A stretch of DNA of 64,000 bases from Bifidobacterium tibiigranuli (GTDB taxonomy: Bacteria > Actinomycetota > Actinomycetes > Actinomycetales > Bifidobacteriaceae): positions 62,001 through 126,000 of the forward strand of contig NZ_QLZA01000005.1 in assembly GCF_009371885.1 (NCBI RefSeq). Direction: 5' to 3'. Shown here piece by piece: positions 50,174 to 59,352 of this stretch; position 1 is the first letter of the stretch, and the number at the start of each line of letters is the position of its first letter. The translations under genes and the position numbers were made by a program. The notes under the pieces are model-generated. The model did no database searches, was not told the DNA's origin, and saw only the letters and a program-made list of their open reading frames with translations.

Positions 50174-50424
50174 AAGACCATCATCCATTCTTATTGGTGT
50201 CATGCGCCGCGATTCCACGGCGCGTTCGTGTTTGATTTCCACTTGCGCATATGGGATTCAGAGGAATCGTTAACATTTTACGATTTATATGTAGTGCTAT
50301 GTCACGGATATTTTCATCGGAAACATTATGGTAATCAATTGGTTGTCTTTTGTAAACATTTGACAGTTATCAATATGGGTACTGCATGAAGAAAATTACG
50401 ATGCACATTACCAAGTGAGGAATC

Positions 50425-51225
50425 ATGAACAAAATAAGAAAAATCGGAGCCGTTGCATGCGCAGTGGTGCTGAGTGCGGTTATGGGATTATCCGGATGCG
50501 GATCTGCCTCATCTAGCCCCACCCCCAGCAAAACTCTTAAAGTTGTTACTTATGCGAACTGGAACCCATTCGAATATCTCGATAAAGGCAAGATGGTCGG
50601 TTTCGATATTGACCTTATTCAGGCCGTCGCGAAGAAGGCCGGCTATTCGGTGACCATCAAAAATGCTGGCTGGGAGGATATGTTCAGTCAGATTCAGGGC
50701 AAATCCAAAGATATGGCGATTTCGGGCATAACGATAACGGACGATAGGAAAAAGACATATGATTTCTCTTCCCCCTACTTCGTATCACGTCAGAGCATCG
50801 TGGTCCACAAAGATAGTTCGATTGCATCTGCTGCAGATCTCAAAGGCAAAAAGGTCGGAGTGCCAAGCGGGCAGACGGGGCAGACGGCTATGGAGAAATT
50901 GTTCGGAGAAAAGAATCCTAATATCATTGCCTCCAAAAATGGCCTGCATTATATGCAGCTGATTCATGGCGAAGTGGATGCCGCAGTAGGCGACGACACG
51001 AATAACAAGCATTTCATTGAAAGCAACAAACAGTACGACCTCAGGATTGTCAGGGACGACAAGGCATTTGCACCGGAATACTTCGGGATTATGTTCCCGA
51101 AGGGAAGCACCTACCGCGATCCTATCGACAAGGCGCTCGCCTCTTTCATCACAACAAAGGAATACAGTGAAATGTACCAGAAGTGGTTCGGTACCGCTCC
51201 GAATATCAAAGATCTGAAGTCATAG
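50425..51225 (+). CDS. Amino-acid ABC transporter substrate-binding lipoprotein
   Basis: This 266-residue extracellular solute-binding protein of family 3 has a signal peptide with lipobox LSGC (Cys25). The lobe-1 opening is VVTYANWNPFEYLDKGKMVGFDIDLI, with FSSPYFVSRQSIVV at the hinge and VGVPSGQTGQTAMEKL in lobe 2. It should capture a polar or sulfur amino acid. The frame and GC content are more AT-rich than in the chromosomal genes. A TTGACA box (50360-50365) lies upstream. First gene of a transporter operon. Confidence 0.9.
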   Translation: MNKIRKIGAVACAVVLSAVMGLSGCGSASSSPTPSKTLKVVTYANWNPFEYLDKGKMVGFDIDLIQAVAKKAGYSVTIKNAGWEDMFSQIQGKSKDMAISGITITDDRKKTYDFSSPYFVSRQSIVVHKDSSIASAADLKGKKVGVPSGQTGQTAMEKLFGEKNPNIIASKNGLHYMQLIHGEVDAAVGDDTNNKHFIESNKQYDLRIVRDDKAFAPEYFGIMFPKGSTYRDPIDKALASFITTKEYSEMYQKWFGTAPNIKDLKS

Positions 51226-51333
51226 TGCATCTCTGAACAGTATCGTTCTTTCAATCGTATTCCAGGTTCGATGGATGAATGAGTACGCAGTAACCGCAAT
51301 TCACGCAGAAGATGATTGTAAAGGTGATTCAGA

Positions 51334-51987
51334 ATGAGTTTTGATTTTAGTATCGTATATCAATATCTGCCATATCTGCTATCAGGCACATTGCTGACAT
51401 TAGGATTCTCGTTGGCAGGCGTTGTGTTTGGAAGCGTCATAGGCGTGCTGATCGCCTTCGGAAAGATGAGTCGAAATAAATGGGTGTCTCTGCCCTTCAG
51501 AATCTATGTCGCGTTTTTCCGAGGCACGCCGCTGCTAGTCCAGTTGCTTATTATCAATTTCGGCGTTGTGCCGGTTATCATCGGTACGTCAAACGGAACC
51601 GTTGCGGCTATCATGTCGTTGTCTTTGAACTCCGGTGCATATATCGCTGAAACAGTTCGAGCTGGTGTTGAATCCATCGATCGTGGGCAGTCAGAGGCAT
51701 CCAAGTCTTTAGGCTTAGGGAAAGTGCAGTCGCTGCGGTACGTCATCATGCCGCAAGCAATCAAACGAATCCTTCCGCCTTTGGGCAATGAGTTCATCAG
51801 CCTTATCAAGGACTCGTCGCTTGCCTCGACCATTGCTGCTCCCGAACTGACCTATTGGGCTCAGGCGATGAATGCGCAATATTATCGCGTGTGGGAGCCA
51901 TATCTGTCTTCTGCATTCATTTATCTGGTGCTGACCTACGTCTTGGGCTATTTGGTCAACAAGCAAGAGAAAAGGATGAAATCATGA
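51334..51987 (+). CDS. Amino-acid ABC transporter permease
   Basis: This 217-residue HisMQ-type permease has about five membrane helices. Family segments are [52 protein letters not shown], and [25 protein letters not shown], the cytoplasmic EAA loop that docks the ATPase. It is a single permease, presumably a homodimer. Its TGA overlaps the ATG of the ATPase gene. Confidence 0.93.
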   Translation: MSFDFSIVYQYLPYLLSGTLLTLGFSLAGVVFGSVIGVLIAFGKMSRNKWVSLPFRIYVAFFRGTPLLVQLLIINFGVVPVIIGTSNGTVAAIMSLSLNSGAYIAETVRAGVESIDRGQSEASKSLGLGKVQSLRYVIMPQAIKRILPPLGNEFISLIKDSSLASTIAAPELTYWAQAMNAQYYRVWEPYLSSAFIYLVLTYVLGYLVNKQEKRMKS

Positions 51988-52706
51988 TTTCAGTAAGAAA
52001 TCTGAAGAAAAGCTTCGGCGACCATCAGGTTCTCAAAGATGTTGACATGGACGTGGATGAGCGTGAGGTTGTGGTTATCATAGGTCCTTCTGGCTCAGGA
52101 AAATCAACGTTGCTGCGCTGTATCGGTCAGCTGGAAACGGTCAATGAAGGCGAGATAGCAGTCAATGGCACGGTCATCTCGCAGCACGATGAGCATGATA
52201 AGTACACACGGGCCGATATAGGAATGGTCTTCCAGCAGTTCAACCTATTCCCGCATTACACCTGCATGGAGAACATCGTTCTTGCCCCCACAAAAGTGAA
52301 GAAGATGCCTCTGCCTGAGGCTCAGGAGCTGGCAATTGAGCTGCTGCGCGAGGTTGGTCTTGAGGACAAGGCATCTGCATATCCATCGTCATTATCAGGT
52401 GGTCAGCAGCAGCGTGTGGCGATTGCCCGTGCACTTGCGATGAAGCCGAAGATGATGCTATTTGACGAGCCCACATCGGCGTTGGATCCGGAAATGGTCG
52501 GCGAAGTGCTTGAAGTCATGCGAAGACTGGCCAAAGAAGGAATGACCATGATTGTGGTGACGCATGAGATGGGCTTTGCTCGAGAGATTGGTGACCGTGT
52601 CATTTTCATGGATGGTGGCCAGATTCTTGAGCAAGGCGACCCTGTGTCATTGTTCGCCAATCCCCAGAACCCGCGGACCCAAGCCTTTCTCAGCAAAGTG
52701 TTGTAG
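51984..52706 (+). CDS. Amino-acid ABC transporter ATP-binding protein
   Basis: This 240-residue ATPase of the GlnQ/HisP type has Walker [16 protein letters not shown]-loop [16 protein letters not shown], signature [17 protein letters not shown], Walker [15 protein letters not shown] and H-loop [12 protein letters not shown]. The start overlaps the permease stop (ATGA). It energises uptake with the two preceding gene products. Confidence 0.95.
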   Translation: MISVRNLKKSFGDHQVLKDVDMDVDEREVVVIIGPSGSGKSTLLRCIGQLETVNEGEIAVNGTVISQHDEHDKYTRADIGMVFQQFNLFPHYTCMENIVLAPTKVKKMPLPEAQELAIELLREVGLEDKASAYPSSLSGGQQQRVAIARALAMKPKMMLFDEPTSALDPEMVGEVLEVMRRLAKEGMTMIVVTHEMGFAREIGDRVIFMDGGQILEQGDPVSLFANPQNPRTQAFLSKVL

Positions 52707-52747
52707 CCACGCAAACAATATTTCAAACAAAAAAGGAGTAAATCAAT

Positions 52748-53929
52748 ATGGAGTTTACGAGAGAATCAGAGTTGCTGTATATCAGTGATTCCATTCCGGG
52801 AATGGACCTCAAGCCTGAAGCCATGCCTTTCTTCCCCAATACCGCATTCACGATGAAGACGCTTTCGGAAGTGAAGCAGACCTATAAGGACGAGGGCTAC
52901 ACCTATATCCGTACCAACAACCCCAACCGCGACCTCTTGGCGAATGCAGTCTCGTGGCTGGAAGGCGGAGAGAAATCGCTGATTTTCTCCTCCGGAATGG
53001 GTGCGATCACCACCACGCTGATCACCATTCTGAACCCAGGCGATCATGTCATCTGCAATTCGTACATTTACGGCGAAACGTTCGATGTATTCAGCAAATT
53101 GCTCTCTCGCTTCGGAGTGGAGACAGATTTCATTGATCTCGGCGACATCGATGCGGTCAATGCTGCTATCAAGCCCAGCACTAAGTTGATATACACGGAG
53201 GTGCTTAGCAACCCGGTCATTGAGCTCACGGATATTGCTGCTATGGCGGACATTGCGCATGCTCATAACGCCTTGCTGATGGTCGACAACACCTTCACTA
53301 CTCCTCTGGCTATCAAGCCAATTGAATTGGGTGCTGACATCGTCATCAACAGCCTTACTAAGTTCATGAATGGACATAGTGATGCCATTGCAGGCTCCAT
53401 CACGGCGTCGGCCAAGCTCATTGATGAGATCCATCCCGTGCGCATGCTCTGTGGCACGCCGGGCGAGCCATTCAATTCATGGATGATTCTTCGCGGCCTG
53501 CACACGCTGAGTCTCCGTGTGCCCAAGCAGATGAGCAATGCGAAGAAGCTGGCGGAGGCTCTTGAGAAGCATCCGGCAGTTAGCAAGGTCAACTATCCGG
53601 GGCTGGAAAGCTCTCCTCAGCATGATCTGGCGATTCGCGTATTTACCGATTCAGGTTTCGGAGGAATGCTCAGCTTTATTATTCCCGATGACGATGAAAA
53701 AGTCGATGAATTCATGAGTCGGCTTCATTTCGCGCATTATGCGCCGACGCTTGGCGGTCTGCGCTCGTCGTTGGATCACCCGATTATTTCTTCGCACAAG
53801 CACATGCCGGATGCCTTGCGCAGGAAGATGGGTATTACGCCAGGCATGTTCAGACTTTCCGTGGGCATTGAGAATCCGGATGATCTGATTCGTGATTTCT
53901 ATAATGCGCTCAGTGTATTTGAGGCATAA
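52748..53929 (+). CDS. Cys/Met-metabolism PLP enzyme (gamma-lyase/gamma-synthase family), copy 1
   Basis: This 393-residue fold-type I PLP enzyme has the Schiff-base Lys in INSLTKFMNGHSD, phosphate contacts SSGMGAITTTL, and the Tyr of NSYIYGETFDVF. The active-site Cys found in methionine gamma-lyases near this Tyr is absent (Glu instead), so cystathionine gamma-lyase or gamma-synthase-like chemistry is as likely. It follows the transporter by 41 bases with AAAAGGAG upstream, so transport and cleavage are probably co-expressed. A paralogue of the same length is at 58059-59240. Confidence 0.88.
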   Translation: MEFTRESELLYISDSIPGMDLKPEAMPFFPNTAFTMKTLSEVKQTYKDEGYTYIRTNNPNRDLLANAVSWLEGGEKSLIFSSGMGAITTTLITILNPGDHVICNSYIYGETFDVFSKLLSRFGVETDFIDLGDIDAVNAAIKPSTKLIYTEVLSNPVIELTDIAAMADIAHAHNALLMVDNTFTTPLAIKPIELGADIVINSLTKFMNGHSDAIAGSITASAKLIDEIHPVRMLCGTPGEPFNSWMILRGLHTLSLRVPKQMSNAKKLAEALEKHPAVSKVNYPGLESSPQHDLAIRVFTDSGFGGMLSFIIPDDDEKVDEFMSRLHFAHYAPTLGGLRSSLDHPIISSHKHMPDALRRKMGITPGMFRLSVGIENPDDLIRDFYNALSVFEA

Positions 53930-53952
53930 ATGGCACGGGGAAGGGAATAAAC

Positions 53953-54819
53953 GTGAATGTTACGGTTCTTGGTACTGGAATTATGGGAAGTGGTATCGCG
54001 CGCTCATTGGCGAGAGGAGGTTTGTCGGTTACAGCTTGGAATCGGACCATTGCGCGTGCCGAGCCGCTGAAAAAGGATGGCGTGTTGGTTGAGCCTGACC
54101 TGCATACAGCCCTTGTGCATGCCGAAGCCGTGATTATAGCGTTGTATGACGCAGACAGCGTTCTGGACGTGCTGGAACGCTCCGCGTCATATACTCCTAG
54201 TAATACGATCTGGATACAAACGGCGACCATCGGAGTGGAAGGCACGAAGCGCGTGGCGGATTTGGCTGAGCGCGATGGGCTCAGGGTCATTGAAACCATG
54301 ATGATGGGAAGCAAGGATCAGGCCGCTGTCGGTCATCTGACGTTGATTGGTGGCGGAGACCCTGCCCTGTTCGAGCAGGCGAAGCCTGTTTTGGATGCCA
54401 TGTCATTCAAGCTGGTGCATTGCGGCCCTCAGCTTGGAGATGGGACAGCGGTCAAGCTGGTGTGCAATCTCTGGCTCGCTTGCATAACTGCGGCTGCCAG
54501 TCAGTCAATCAAGCTGCTTGAACACCAGCATGTCGACCCAAGGCTTTTCCTTGAGGTCATCGATGGTGCTACAACGGATTCCCCATATGCCCATATCAAG
54601 GGTATGAAAGCTATCACGCATGATTTCAGCCCGCAATTCGAAGTCCTTGCGCTGCGCAAGGACCTGGGACTCGTCGGTTCGGTGATGGAATCTGTAGGGT
54701 TCCGTACCGATCTGCTCTCTACGGTGACAAATCTCTACGACGAAAGCATCAGTCATGAGCAAGGCCACGAAGACATCAGCGTAGTATCTCAGACGTTTGA
54801 CGAAGACAGCGCGCATTGA
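53953..54819 (+). CDS. NAD(P)-dependent 3-hydroxyisobutyrate dehydrogenase-family oxidoreductase
   Basis: This 288-residue protein has an N-terminal Rossmann fold (VTVLGTGIMGSGIARSLARGG) and a C-terminal all-helical domain with the catalytic-Lys region GDGTAVKLVCNLWLACITAA. The family includes 3-hydroxyisobutyrate and 4-hydroxybutyrate dehydrogenases and imine reductases. It starts 24 bases after the PLP enzyme. With the following aminotransferase it could reduce the semialdehyde that enzyme makes; this is inference. Confidence 0.85.
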   Translation: MNVTVLGTGIMGSGIARSLARGGLSVTAWNRTIARAEPLKKDGVLVEPDLHTALVHAEAVIIALYDADSVLDVLERSASYTPSNTIWIQTATIGVEGTKRVADLAERDGLRVIETMMMGSKDQAAVGHLTLIGGGDPALFEQAKPVLDAMSFKLVHCGPQLGDGTAVKLVCNLWLACITAAASQSIKLLEHQHVDPRLFLEVIDGATTDSPYAHIKGMKAITHDFSPQFEVLALRKDLGLVGSVMESVGFRTDLLSTVTNLYDESISHEQGHEDISVVSQTFDEDSAH

Positions 54820-54913
54820 TTTTCGTACGTGCTGAATCGTAGCGCGTTGGACCTCAAAAAAACAATAATTCAATCAAAATGCAAGGAAAATTACAGAACA
54901 GGGGAAGCATATT

Positions 54914-56167
54914 ATGGCCACATTGAGTCCAGCGCTCAAACAGTCGTCATCTGTTGTGGTAGATCACGCCAAAGGAAGTTGGATATACGCGCAGAACGGA
55001 AGACGATATCTGGATTTCACCACCGGCATCGGTGTAACCAGCACCGGCCATTGTCATCCCAGAGTCGTCAAGGCTGCGCAAGAGCAGATTGGCAAGGTGA
55101 TTCATGCGCAGGCGACTACGGTGATGCACCAGCCCATGCTTGATTTTATCGATGAGCTGGGTACGGTGTTGCCGGAGCAGCTCAATTCCATATTCTTCTC
55201 CAACTCGGGTTCCGAAGCCGTCGAATCGGCGCTGCGACTGGCGAAGATGGCGACTGGAAGACAGAATATTATCGCCTTCCAAGGCGGTTTCCACGGCAGG
55301 ACGATGGGTGCCGCATCGGTGACTTCTGCGACACTCACCGTGCGATCTGGCTTCGGTCCGATGATGCCGGGAGTGTTCTTTGCGCCGTATCCCAACTCTT
55401 ACCATTATCACTGGTCGGAGGAAGAGACAGTCGAGTTCTGCCTGCGCGAGCTTGATTTCATGTTCCACACGCAAACCGATCCCAAAGACACGGCCGCATT
55501 CATCATCGAGCCGGTGCAAGGGGATGGCGGGTACATCAAGACACCGCCCGCTTTTATGAAGGCGCTGCGCGATATTGCCGACCGCAACGGCATCATGCTG
55601 ATCTGCGATGAAGTACAAGCTGGCGTAGGCAAAACCGGCCACTTCTGGTCGCACCAGATCTCGGGTATCACTCCGGACATCATGACGATGGCAAAAGGCA
55701 TCGCGAGCGGTTTCCCAATTTCAGGCATCGCCGCGAACGAATCCATCATGAAGCTCGCCTGGCCGGGATCACAGGGAGGCACATACTGCGGGAATGCAGT
55801 CTCGGCTGCCGCGGGCGTGGAGACGATTCGTGTCATCAAGGAAGAGCATTTGGTTGCCAACGCCGCTGAGCGCGGCGTGCAGCTCGCCGGTTTGCTACAC
55901 CCGTTGGCACAACGACATGCGAACATCGGTGAAGTGCGGGGCGTTGGTCTTATGCGTTCCATGGAATTCATCGGTGACGATGGAGACCCTGACCCTCAGT
56001 TGGCGCGCAAGGTGCAGCTTGCTGCCGAGGATGGAGGATTGCTTACCTTGACATGCAGTCCCTACAACAATGTGGTCAGGATTGTGCCGGCTCTCAACGT
56101 GAGTGCCGAGGAGATTGACGAGGGAGCCTCGCTGCTGACCGCAGCGGTGGAATCGGTGCTGGGGTAG
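54914..56167 (+). CDS. Class III aminotransferase (4-aminobutyrate aminotransferase-like)
   Basis: This 417-residue PLP transaminase has FFSNSGSEAVESALRLAKMAT (phosphate cup), AFQGGFHGRTMGAASVT, LICDEVQAGVGKTGHFW and the Lys of TMAKGIASGFPISG. It resembles GabT-type omega-transaminases, with ornithine/acetylornithine types less likely. It removes the terminal amino group from GABA, beta-alanine or a similar substrate. Last + strand gene of the catabolic cluster; a hairpin terminator follows. Confidence 0.88.
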   Translation: MATLSPALKQSSSVVVDHAKGSWIYAQNGRRYLDFTTGIGVTSTGHCHPRVVKAAQEQIGKVIHAQATTVMHQPMLDFIDELGTVLPEQLNSIFFSNSGSEAVESALRLAKMATGRQNIIAFQGGFHGRTMGAASVTSATLTVRSGFGPMMPGVFFAPYPNSYHYHWSEEETVEFCLRELDFMFHTQTDPKDTAAFIIEPVQGDGGYIKTPPAFMKALRDIADRNGIMLICDEVQAGVGKTGHFWSHQISGITPDIMTMAKGIASGFPISGIAANESIMKLAWPGSQGGTYCGNAVSAAAGVETIRVIKEEHLVANAAERGVQLAGLLHPLAQRHANIGEVRGVGLMRSMEFIGDDGDPDPQLARKVQLAAEDGGLLTLTCSPYNNVVRIVPALNVSAEEIDEGASLLTAAVESVLG

Positions 56168-56189
56168 CCCGGTAGTGTATCGACTGAGC

Positions 56190-56230
56190 ATTGGCTTGGG
56201 CAGCGAGCAGGTTGTACTGCCCAAGCCAAT
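56190..56230. terminator. Bidirectional terminator between the aminotransferase and GntR genes
   Basis: ATTGGCTTGGGCAG and CTGCCCAAGCCAAT form a 14-bp perfect stem around 13 bases, placed between two convergent genes. Confidence 0.8.
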
Positions 56231-56895
56231 CAGTGTTGGCCTGTGAGATATTCGACGGCCGATTCCATGTGCCGATCAAGCTCTTTGAGCAGCGGCTTTT
56301 TGTCGCCCTGCCGCAGAAGCTCAAGCAGCAGCTTATGCTCGGTCGCTATCTCGGATGGTGCCATATACGCGCCGCGAAGATGGGCGATGCAGAGTGTGAT
56401 CTGCGCGATGATGGTCGAATAGAAATCGTTGACCCGTTTGCTGCCTAGCGCCTGAACGACGCTTTGATGAAATTCCACGTCACCTTTGACAACGACGTTC
56501 CAGTTTTCGTTGTTCGTGAGCGAATCCATATTGTGAATGCACTGCTGCAAGCTTGAGAAGACGGATTCATCCGGCGAGTGTTGAAGATGGACGAAAGCTT
56601 CGCGTTCGATGATCAGACGCGCAAAATAGATGTCTTTCACGTCTTCTTCGGACATGGTGGCGACAAAGACCCCACGATTCTTTTTCGCTGTGAGAATTCC
56701 TTCCGAGACGAGTTGCTGAAAGGCCTCGCGGACAGGTCCGCGGCTCACGCCGAACGATTCGGCGATTTCCATTTCCTTCAGCTTGTCGCCAGGGGAGAGA
56801 ACTCCATTCAGCAGCAATTCGCGCACCTTGTCGTACACTATCTCGTGCGTCGGCGGCACGTTGATGGTGTAGGAACGCAAAAGCGGATTAGCCAT
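56230..56895 (-). CDS. GntR-family transcriptional regulator (FCD subgroup)
   Basis: This 221-residue protein has an N-terminal winged helix (VYDKVRELLLNGVLSPGDKL-KEMEIAESFGVSRGPVREAFQ, then LVSEGILTAKKNRGVFVATM). The helical FCD ligand-binding domain has the metal-binding pattern DVEFHQSVVQALGSK and a later HKLLLELLRQGDKKPLLKEL. It is likely to sense an amino acid or organic acid and control the surrounding catabolic genes. A palindrome at 56925-56939 upstream of its start may be its operator. Confidence 0.9.
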   Translation of the reverse strand: MANPLLRSYTINVPPTHEIVYDKVRELLLNGVLSPGDKLKEMEIAESFGVSRGPVREAFQQLVSEGILTAKKNRGVFVATMSEEDVKDIYFARLIIEREAFVHLQHSPDESVFSSLQQCIHNMDSLTNNENWNVVVKGDVEFHQSVVQALGSKRVNDFYSTIIAQITLCIAHLRGAYMAPSEIATEHKLLLELLRQGDKKPLLKELDRHMESAVEYLTGQH

Positions 56896-56924
56896 GAGTA
56901 CCCTCTACTAGATTTTGCAAACAA

Positions 56925-56939
56925 TAGTACAGTGTACGA
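56925..56939. promoter_or_regulatory. Candidate operator of the GntR/FCD regulator
   Basis: TAGTACAGTGTACGA is an inverted repeat centred on G (GTACA-G-TGTAC), 30 bases before the GntR start at 56895. FCD regulators typically bind short T-GT/AC-A palindromes. No second copy was noticed before 50425, so autoregulation is the safest reading. Confidence 0.5.
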
Positions 56940-57057
56940 TGCGGGCTAAACGGCGGAGCCCTTATTGCCCAAGAAATTCAACGTGTTGTATATGGGGCTG
57001 CAGCATAAGAGTTCTTAGGCAATAAAGTTTTCATAGGTACTTCCTTGCATGGGTGTT

Positions 57058-58014
57058 CTAGACTTCGGTATGCTGTGAGAAAATATCGGCGATTACATGG
57101 AGATTTGCATTTCCGCCGGAGAGAATGCATACATTTTTTCCAGATGTTTTTTTCAAGAGAAGCCCTGCAAAGGACACGGCAGCGGAAGGTTCGATAAGCA
57201 TCTTCGTGTAGGTGACAATAAGCGTAAGCGCGGTAGCTATTTCCTCGTCGGAAACGGTGACCATCTCGTCAACATTGTCCATGACCTCGGCAAAGGCTTT
57301 CTCGCCTGGCGCGGTTCCTGCTAGGCCATCAGCTATTGAATACCGGCTCGGAATCGTTGTGATTCTTCCTGCCGAGAATGAAGCCCCCATGCAGTTCATG
57401 TGTTCTGGCTCCACACCTATCACTGTTGTCTTGGGGGACAGAGCTTTGATTGCTGCCGAAATCTCCGATATAAGGCCTCCGCCTCCTACGGGGACATAGA
57501 TGGTATCGACACCAGGTAGGTCTTGTAGGATTTCGAGACCTATTGTCCCTTGCCCCGCCATTATTCGCGGGTCTTCCACGGGGTCGATGTATGTGGAATT
57601 GCTTGTTTGCATATATTCCAAGGCTTTGGCATGGGCTTCGGAACCGGTTTTCCCGTATGAAGTGATGCTGCCTCCGTATGCCTTGCATGCATTGACTTTT
57701 GCCGCAATAGCGTTTTCAGGCATGAAGAGCTGGGAACGTATGCCAAGAACCGAGGATGCGTAAGCTACTGCCTGCGCATGGTTTCCTGACGAATAGCATA
57801 CGACGCCGCGAGCTTTCTCATCGTCGGTGAGCGAAAGCAAGGTGTTGAAGGCTCCACGTACTTTAAACGATCCGGTCTTTTGCAGGTTTTCGCATTTGAA
57901 ATATACTTCGGAGCCGACCATACTTCCCAGAGACGATGAGGATGCAAGAGGGGTCGTGTGCACATAGTGTGCTATGCGACATGCCGTTGATTCTATGTCA
58001 GCTACATTCAGCAA
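57058..58014 (-). CDS. Threonine/serine dehydratase (threonine ammonia-lyase, catabolic type)
   Basis: This 318-residue fold-type II PLP enzyme has the Schiff-base Lys in TGSFKVRGAFNTLLSL, SSGNHAQAVAYAS (phosphate contact) and the Gly-rich loop PVGGGGLISEISAA. It ends with CILSGGNANLHVI. It lacks the C-terminal ACT regulatory domain of biosynthetic IlvA, so it fits catabolic TdcB-like enzymes that make 2-oxobutyrate and ammonia. It lies 44 bases after the second gamma-lyase-type gene on the same strand. Confidence 0.9.
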   Translation of the reverse strand: MLNVADIESTACRIAHYVHTTPLASSSSLGSMVGSEVYFKCENLQKTGSFKVRGAFNTLLSLTDDEKARGVVCYSSGNHAQAVAYASSVLGIRSQLFMPENAIAAKVNACKAYGGSITSYGKTGSEAHAKALEYMQTSNSTYIDPVEDPRIMAGQGTIGLEILQDLPGVDTIYVPVGGGGLISEISAAIKALSPKTTVIGVEPEHMNCMGASFSAGRITTIPSRYSIADGLAGTAPGEKAFAEVMDNVDEMVTVSDEEIATALTLIVTYTKMLIEPSAAVSFAGLLLKKTSGKNVCILSGGNANLHVIADIFSQHTEV

Positions 58015-58058
58015 TGCTAACCCCCTCAGATAGGCGTATTTGGTGCTTCTTCATCGCA

Positions 58059-59240
58059 TTACTCATCGAATACACTCAGCGCATCGAAGAGATCACGGAT
58101 GATATCGTCGGAATTCTCCATGCCGACAGAGAGGCGAATCAGTCCGAAGGTGATTCCTATCTTGTCAAGCTCTTCCTGAGGGAATCCATAGTGGGATGAG
58201 GTCATCGGATGCTGCAGAGTCGTTCGATACCCGCCAAGCGTCATTGCGTAATGAACGATATTCAGATGCCGCAGGAAGGCGTTGATCTTATCCCGATCTT
58301 CGGGAATTTCGAAGCTGAGCATCGCCCCATAGCCATTCGTAAATTCCTTGGTTGCCAGTTCGTGCTGCGGATGTTCGAGCAGACTTGGATGATAGACCTT
58401 ACTGACTGCCGGATGAGACTGCAGCGCTGCCGCGACTTTCGTAGCATTGTCCATCTGCGCTCTGACACGCAGATCCATAGTGCGCATGCCACGCTGGACA
58501 ATCCATGCATCGAAGGGGTCTGCGGTCGTTCCCAGAAGAACCTGGAGCCTATACGCCTGTTCGATTATTTCATTGGTTGATGTGATGGATCCGGCGGAGG
58601 CGTCGCTATGCCCGTTGGCGAATTTCGTCAGACTGTTGATGGTGACATCCGCGCCATGATCAATAGGCGCGATGAGCAGAGACGTGGCGAAGGTGTTATC
58701 GACGACGAGCTTTGCTTGATGTTTATGTGCAATGCTTGCCAACGAATCAATGTCGGCTACGGCAATCATTGGATTCGAAATCGTTTCCGTATACAGGATT
58801 TTCGTGTTGTCCTGTATGGACTGTTCTACTACAGCCAAATCTGACATATCCACAAAAGTCGTTGCGATGCCAAATCCGTCGAGTTTTTCCAGCAGATCAA
58901 TCGACTCTCCATATAGGGTCTGATCGGCGAGGATATGATCGCCTGAGTGCACCAAGGAGAGAATCAAGGTTGAAATCGCCGCCATGCCGCAGTTGCAAAT
59001 GATAGATCGTTCGCCCTTTTCAAGACAATTCACCAGTTCGGCAAGAGCATTGCGGTTGGGATTGCGCGAGCGAATATAGGCATATCCTTTTTCGCGATAG
59101 ATATCTTCCAAATCATCAAGATCCTGCGGATGGAATGCGGTTGTCAGGTAGATGGGTAGAGATTCAGGGTCGCTGGCTCTTTCGTGAATTGCAGAACCTT
59201 GATGGACGATTTGCGTTGATCGACTGAGGCTGTTCACCAT
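58059..59240 (-). CDS. Cys/Met-metabolism PLP enzyme (gamma-lyase/gamma-synthase family), copy 2
   Basis: This 393-residue paralogue of the enzyme at 52748-53929 has the same plan: CGMAAISTLILSL, DQTLYGESIDLL, INSLTKFANGHSDASAGSI with the PLP Lys, and a shared ending (IRLSVGMENSDDIIRDLFDALSVF against IRDFYNALSVF). As in copy 1, the Cys of methionine gamma-lyases is missing. Start ATG 59240 after AAGGAGC. It heads a leftward pair with the threonine dehydratase. Both yield 2-oxoacids plus ammonia. Confidence 0.88.
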   Translation of the reverse strand: MVNSLSRSTQIVHQGSAIHERASDPESLPIYLTTAFHPQDLDDLEDIYREKGYAYIRSRNPNRNALAELVNCLEKGERSIICNCGMAAISTLILSLVHSGDHILADQTLYGESIDLLEKLDGFGIATTFVDMSDLAVVEQSIQDNTKILYTETISNPMIAVADIDSLASIAHKHQAKLVVDNTFATSLLIAPIDHGADVTINSLTKFANGHSDASAGSITSTNEIIEQAYRLQVLLGTTADPFDAWIVQRGMRTMDLRVRAQMDNATKVAAALQSHPAVSKVYHPSLLEHPQHELATKEFTNGYGAMLSFEIPEDRDKINAFLRHLNIVHYAMTLGGYRTTLQHPMTSSHYGFPQEELDKIGITFGLIRLSVGMENSDDIIRDLFDALSVFDE

Positions 59241-59352
59241 ACGTACGCTCCTTGGTGCATTCTTGTTGAAACACCAAAGATTTTAACATTGAAGAATGTT
59301 AACAATCTATAAAGTGCAAAACCGAACTATGTAAAGCGTACGGAGTCAGACT

